A stretch of 8,146 bases of DNA from the NCBI GenBank assembly GCA_937896015.1, contig CALBLR010000060.1, forward strand, positions 1 to 8,146, written 5' to 3'. The translations under genes and the position numbers were made by a program. The DNA is from an uncultured Prevotellaceae bacterium (lineage in GTDB: Bacteria > Bacteroidota > Bacteroidia > Bacteroidales > Muribaculaceae). Position 1 is the first letter of the stretch. Every line of letters begins with the position of its first letter. Shown piece after piece: positions 7,168 to 8,146 of this stretch. Below the pieces are notes generated by a model, which was not told the origin of the DNA, made no database searches, and worked only from the letters and a program-made list of their open reading frames with translations.

Positions 7168-7220
7168 ACGGGCCGGCTGCGCAATCACCACCGATTGCCA
7201 GCCGGCCCGTATTATTTTCT
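7168..7220 (+). terminator. Strong Rho-independent terminator after the nif3/zinc-ribbon pair
   Basis: ACGGGCCGGCT (7168-7178) pairs with AGCCGGCCCGT (7200-7210). Inside, G7179 pairs with C7199, C7180 bulges, and GCAATC (7181-7186) pairs with GATTGC (7193-7198) around a 6-nt loop. This gives an 18-bp stem with one bulge, followed by ATTATTTTCTT. It begins 92 bases after the zinc-ribbon stop. Confidence 0.9.
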
Positions 7221-7322
7221 TAATTGTCCGCCCGCATGCAAATGCCTTATGTGGCTGAACGGCTTGCGGAAAGGATTGGAGGGGATGGAAGGACTCCCGA
7301 CTAAGACCCATATAAAAAAGTA

Positions 7323-7347
7323 AATCCTAGACTCAGCGTCCAGGATT
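7323..7347 (+). other. Small imperfect hairpin
   Basis: AATCCT (7323-7328) pairs with AGGATT (7342-7347). After an A/C mismatch, GAC (7330-7332) pairs with GTC (7338-7340) around the loop TCAGC. No T-run follows, so it is not a standard terminator. It could be an operator or an RNA leader element; its function is unknown. Confidence 0.45.
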
Positions 7348-7359
7348 GCTTAACTAATT

Positions 7360-7455
7360 AACCTTCTAATACCATTAACATAAACCTTAAACAATGAAAA
7401 AACGTAACCGTCATCACGACGCTTAGAATTTCATAACCTTAAAAACTAATACCAT
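7360..7455 (+). repeat. Repeated leader motifs AACCTT and CTAATACCAT
   Basis: AACCTT occurs at 7360-7365, 7383-7388 and 7435-7440. CTAATACCAT occurs at 7366-7375 and 7446-7455. Each of the two short ORFs starts shortly after an AACCTTAAA copy (7383-7391 and 7435-7443). The pattern suggests an old duplication of a leader and start-codon region. Confidence 0.6.
7394..7426 (+). CDS. Possible 10-residue leader peptide MKKRNRHHDA
   Basis: An ATG preceded by an A-rich Bacteroidota-like start context (AACCTTAAACA) opens the peptide MKKRNRHHDA, which ends at TAG. It is highly basic and has paired His codons. It is too short to judge by coding statistics. A translated leader peptide or a remnant start of a lost gene would both fit. 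I recognise no family. Confidence 0.3.
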   Translation: MKKRNRHHDA

Positions 7456-7522
7456 GAAAAACCGATGCAAAAGTAGTGTAAATATGTTATGCAACATAAT
7501 TATCCGGCAAGTTTTTCTTTGA
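7454..7522 (+). CDS. Possible 22-residue short ORF starting like the preceding one
   Basis: ATG at 7454, embedded in CTAATACCATG, opens MKNRCKSSVNMLCNIIIRQ and runs to a TGA at 7520-7522. The start context (AACCTTAAA then ATGAAAAA-CCG) resembles that of the ORF at 7394. The rest is AT-rich and not convincingly protein-like, and includes the inverted repeat TATGTT/AACATA (7483-7498). It may be a decayed duplicate or chance. Confidence 0.2.
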   Translation: MKNRCKSSVNMLCNIIIRQVFL

Positions 7523-7600
7523 TTTAACCTAATTTTAACACATTGACCAATATAAAAGCATGCTGGATACATATTTTAAGAAATACTGCCACGTGACGTA

Positions 7601-7697
7601 AGCCCGATGGCTACACATTACCCGTTTCCAAGCTGAGTGGCTTCACAATGGCTATCAAATGTGGGTAATGAGTAAGAAACTTAAGGCTTTAAGCCAT
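7601..7697. other. Cluster of short inverted repeats upstream of the last promoter
   Basis: AGCC-CGAT-GGCT (7601-7612) is a small hairpin. CATTACCC (7616-7623) pairs with GGGTAATG (7663-7670) and encloses AAGC-TGAGTG-GCTT (7630-7643). GGCTT-T-AAGCC (7685-7695) is a near-perfect palindrome. ATGGCTA is directly repeated at 7607-7613 and 7648-7654. Since it ends just upstream of the promoter, it may be a regulator-binding region; an unrecognised structured RNA is also possible. Confidence 0.4.
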
Positions 7698-7704
7698 AAA
7701 AACG

Positions 7705-7736
7705 TTGGGAAATATAAATTCTTTTAAATAAATTTG
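7705..7736 (+). promoter_or_regulatory. Bacteroidota-type promoter for the last gene
   Basis: TTG (7705-7707), a 21-bp spacer and TAAATTTG (7729-7736) match the -33/-7 consensus, with the -33 box lacking its first T. Transcription should start near 7741-7744, giving an AT-rich leader of about 40 bases before the ATG at 7785. Confidence 0.75.
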
Positions 7737-7784
7737 TAGCGGTAAGAAACATAACCAATTAAATCATAACAAACCGATTCAGCT

Positions 7785-8146
7785 ATGAGACTAAAAACTC
7801 TTTCAGGAATGCTCCTGGCTGCCGCCTTGGCCGCCGTCTGCTGTGTGCAGGCTCGCGCGGGCGATGAGCCATCGGGCTTCCACCCACAGGCCGCCGAGGG
7901 AAAGCAGGCGGCAAGAATCGAACAGTCGGCACCGCATGGCGGCGTCTCCCTCTCCGAAGGCCCTGTGCAGCCGGCACGGCCAGCCAAGGTGGCTGGCAAG
8001 CGAGCCTTCGAGCTTACTTCGGCTGTCACTATGGCCGAGTTCGACTACACCAGCGATGGCGAACGACAGCTTGGCGAGTGCCTTGTCACCGTCACCCCCA
8101 CTGGCACTGGCAAGGCCGAAATCAGTGGCTTGTGGTCGCGCCCAGT
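7785..8146 (+). CDS. Exported protein of unknown function, N-terminal part (3'-truncated by the window edge)
   Basis: The frame is open from the ATG at 7785 to the window end (120 full codons, no stop). It starts MRLKTLSGMLLAAALAAVCCVQARA, a typical signal peptide: two basic residues, a hydrophobic Leu/Ala core and an ARA cleavage site near residue 25. The Cys pair does not form a proper lipobox, so a lipoprotein is less likely. Residues of about 27-70 are low-complexity and linker-like. From about 72 (FELTSAVTMAEFDYTSDGE) a beta-rich domain begins, with alternating strands (CLVTVTPTGTGKAEISGLW). The sequence recalls beta-barrel-like secreted proteins of gut Bacteroidales, but I cannot assign a family. 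The promoter at 7705-7736 and GC-rich codon use support a real gene. The start lacks a Shine-Dalgarno sequence. Confidence 0.8.
   Translation, partial: MRLKTLSGMLLAAALAAVCCVQARAGDEPSGFHPQAAEGKQAARIEQSAPHGGVSLSEGPVQPARPAKVAGKRAFELTSAVTMAEFDYTSDGERQLGECLVTVTPTGTGKAEISGLWSRP

Larger units (their letters stand above)
7221..7784. other. AT-rich intergenic region without an ordinary gene
   Basis: These 564 bases contain no long ORF with the codon pattern of the neighbours. They hold a short hairpin (7323-7347), repeated leader motifs with two tiny ORFs (7360-7522), a cluster of short inverted repeats (7601-7697) and the promoter of the last gene (7705-7736). No tRNA, known riboswitch or mobile-element end is recognisable by eye. 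The first 100 bases (7221-7320) show nothing I can name. Confidence 0.7.

Noticed and set aside
7221..7320. Possible tRNA or small RNA gene after the terminator
   Set aside because: There is no T-loop consensus, no acceptor-stem pairing and no cloverleaf arrangement visible.
7468..7475. Minus-strand TACTTTTG promoter element
   Set aside because: It has no properly spaced -33 box and no gene in that direction before the terminator region, so a chance match is likely.
7590..7595. CACGTG palindrome
   Set aside because: A six-base palindrome is common by chance, and no bacterial regulator here is known to need it.
7724..8029. Minus-strand 101-codon frame over the last gene
   Set aside because: It overlaps the exported-protein gene, which has its own promoter and signal peptide. 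The reverse frame shows no recognisable features.

Overview
The window looks like a chromosomal segment of a gut Bacteroidales bacterium, most likely Muribaculaceae or a near relative. The evidence is Bacteroidota-type promoters (TTTG about 20 bp before TAnnTTTG), starts without Shine-Dalgarno sequences, GC-rich genes separated by AT-rich gaps, a large secreted GLUG-repeat protein, and a Nif3 protein beside a coiled-coil zinc-ribbon protein. The family assignment is inference from these traits and from remembered relatives; no search was run.

Positions 2-4411 hold the 3' part of a very large surface or secreted protein gene that begins before the window. It has at least three modules. Each complete module has a 'GTxSDPYxI...DIDx...DGNG' entry segment, an array of 27-38-residue GLUG-like beta repeats, a 'YPxLxxF' exit and an Ig-like spacer of about 80-95 residues. 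The protein ends in a short tail that may be a sorting domain. A strong 16-bp hairpin terminator (4438-4476) closes this gene and also lies just beyond the convergent gene, a GNAT acetyltransferase of AANAT-like type (4498-4998, minus strand).

From the divergent region 4999-5155, the acetyltransferase is read leftward from a TAACTTTG element that almost touches its start codon. A Nif3-like dinuclear metal protein (5156-6250) is read rightward from a near-perfect promoter. Nine bases separate its stop codon from the next start codon, that of a coiled-coil C4 zinc-ribbon protein (6260-7075). This second gene may also have its own promoter inside the nif3 3' end. A strong bulged-hairpin terminator (7168-7220) closes this pair.

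Positions 7221-7784 are AT-rich with no ordinary gene. They contain a small hairpin, two very short ORFs that start alike and follow repeated leader motifs, a cluster of short inverted repeats, and a good promoter. That promoter drives the last gene (7785 to the window end), the N-terminus of an unidentified exported protein.

I see no mobile element, CRISPR array, tRNA or rRNA. I found no clear new defence or biosynthetic system. The less ordinary parts are the modular GLUG protein, the 7221-7784 leader region, the possibly leaderless acetyltransferase transcript, and a 15-bp direct repeat flanking the acetyltransferase gene.
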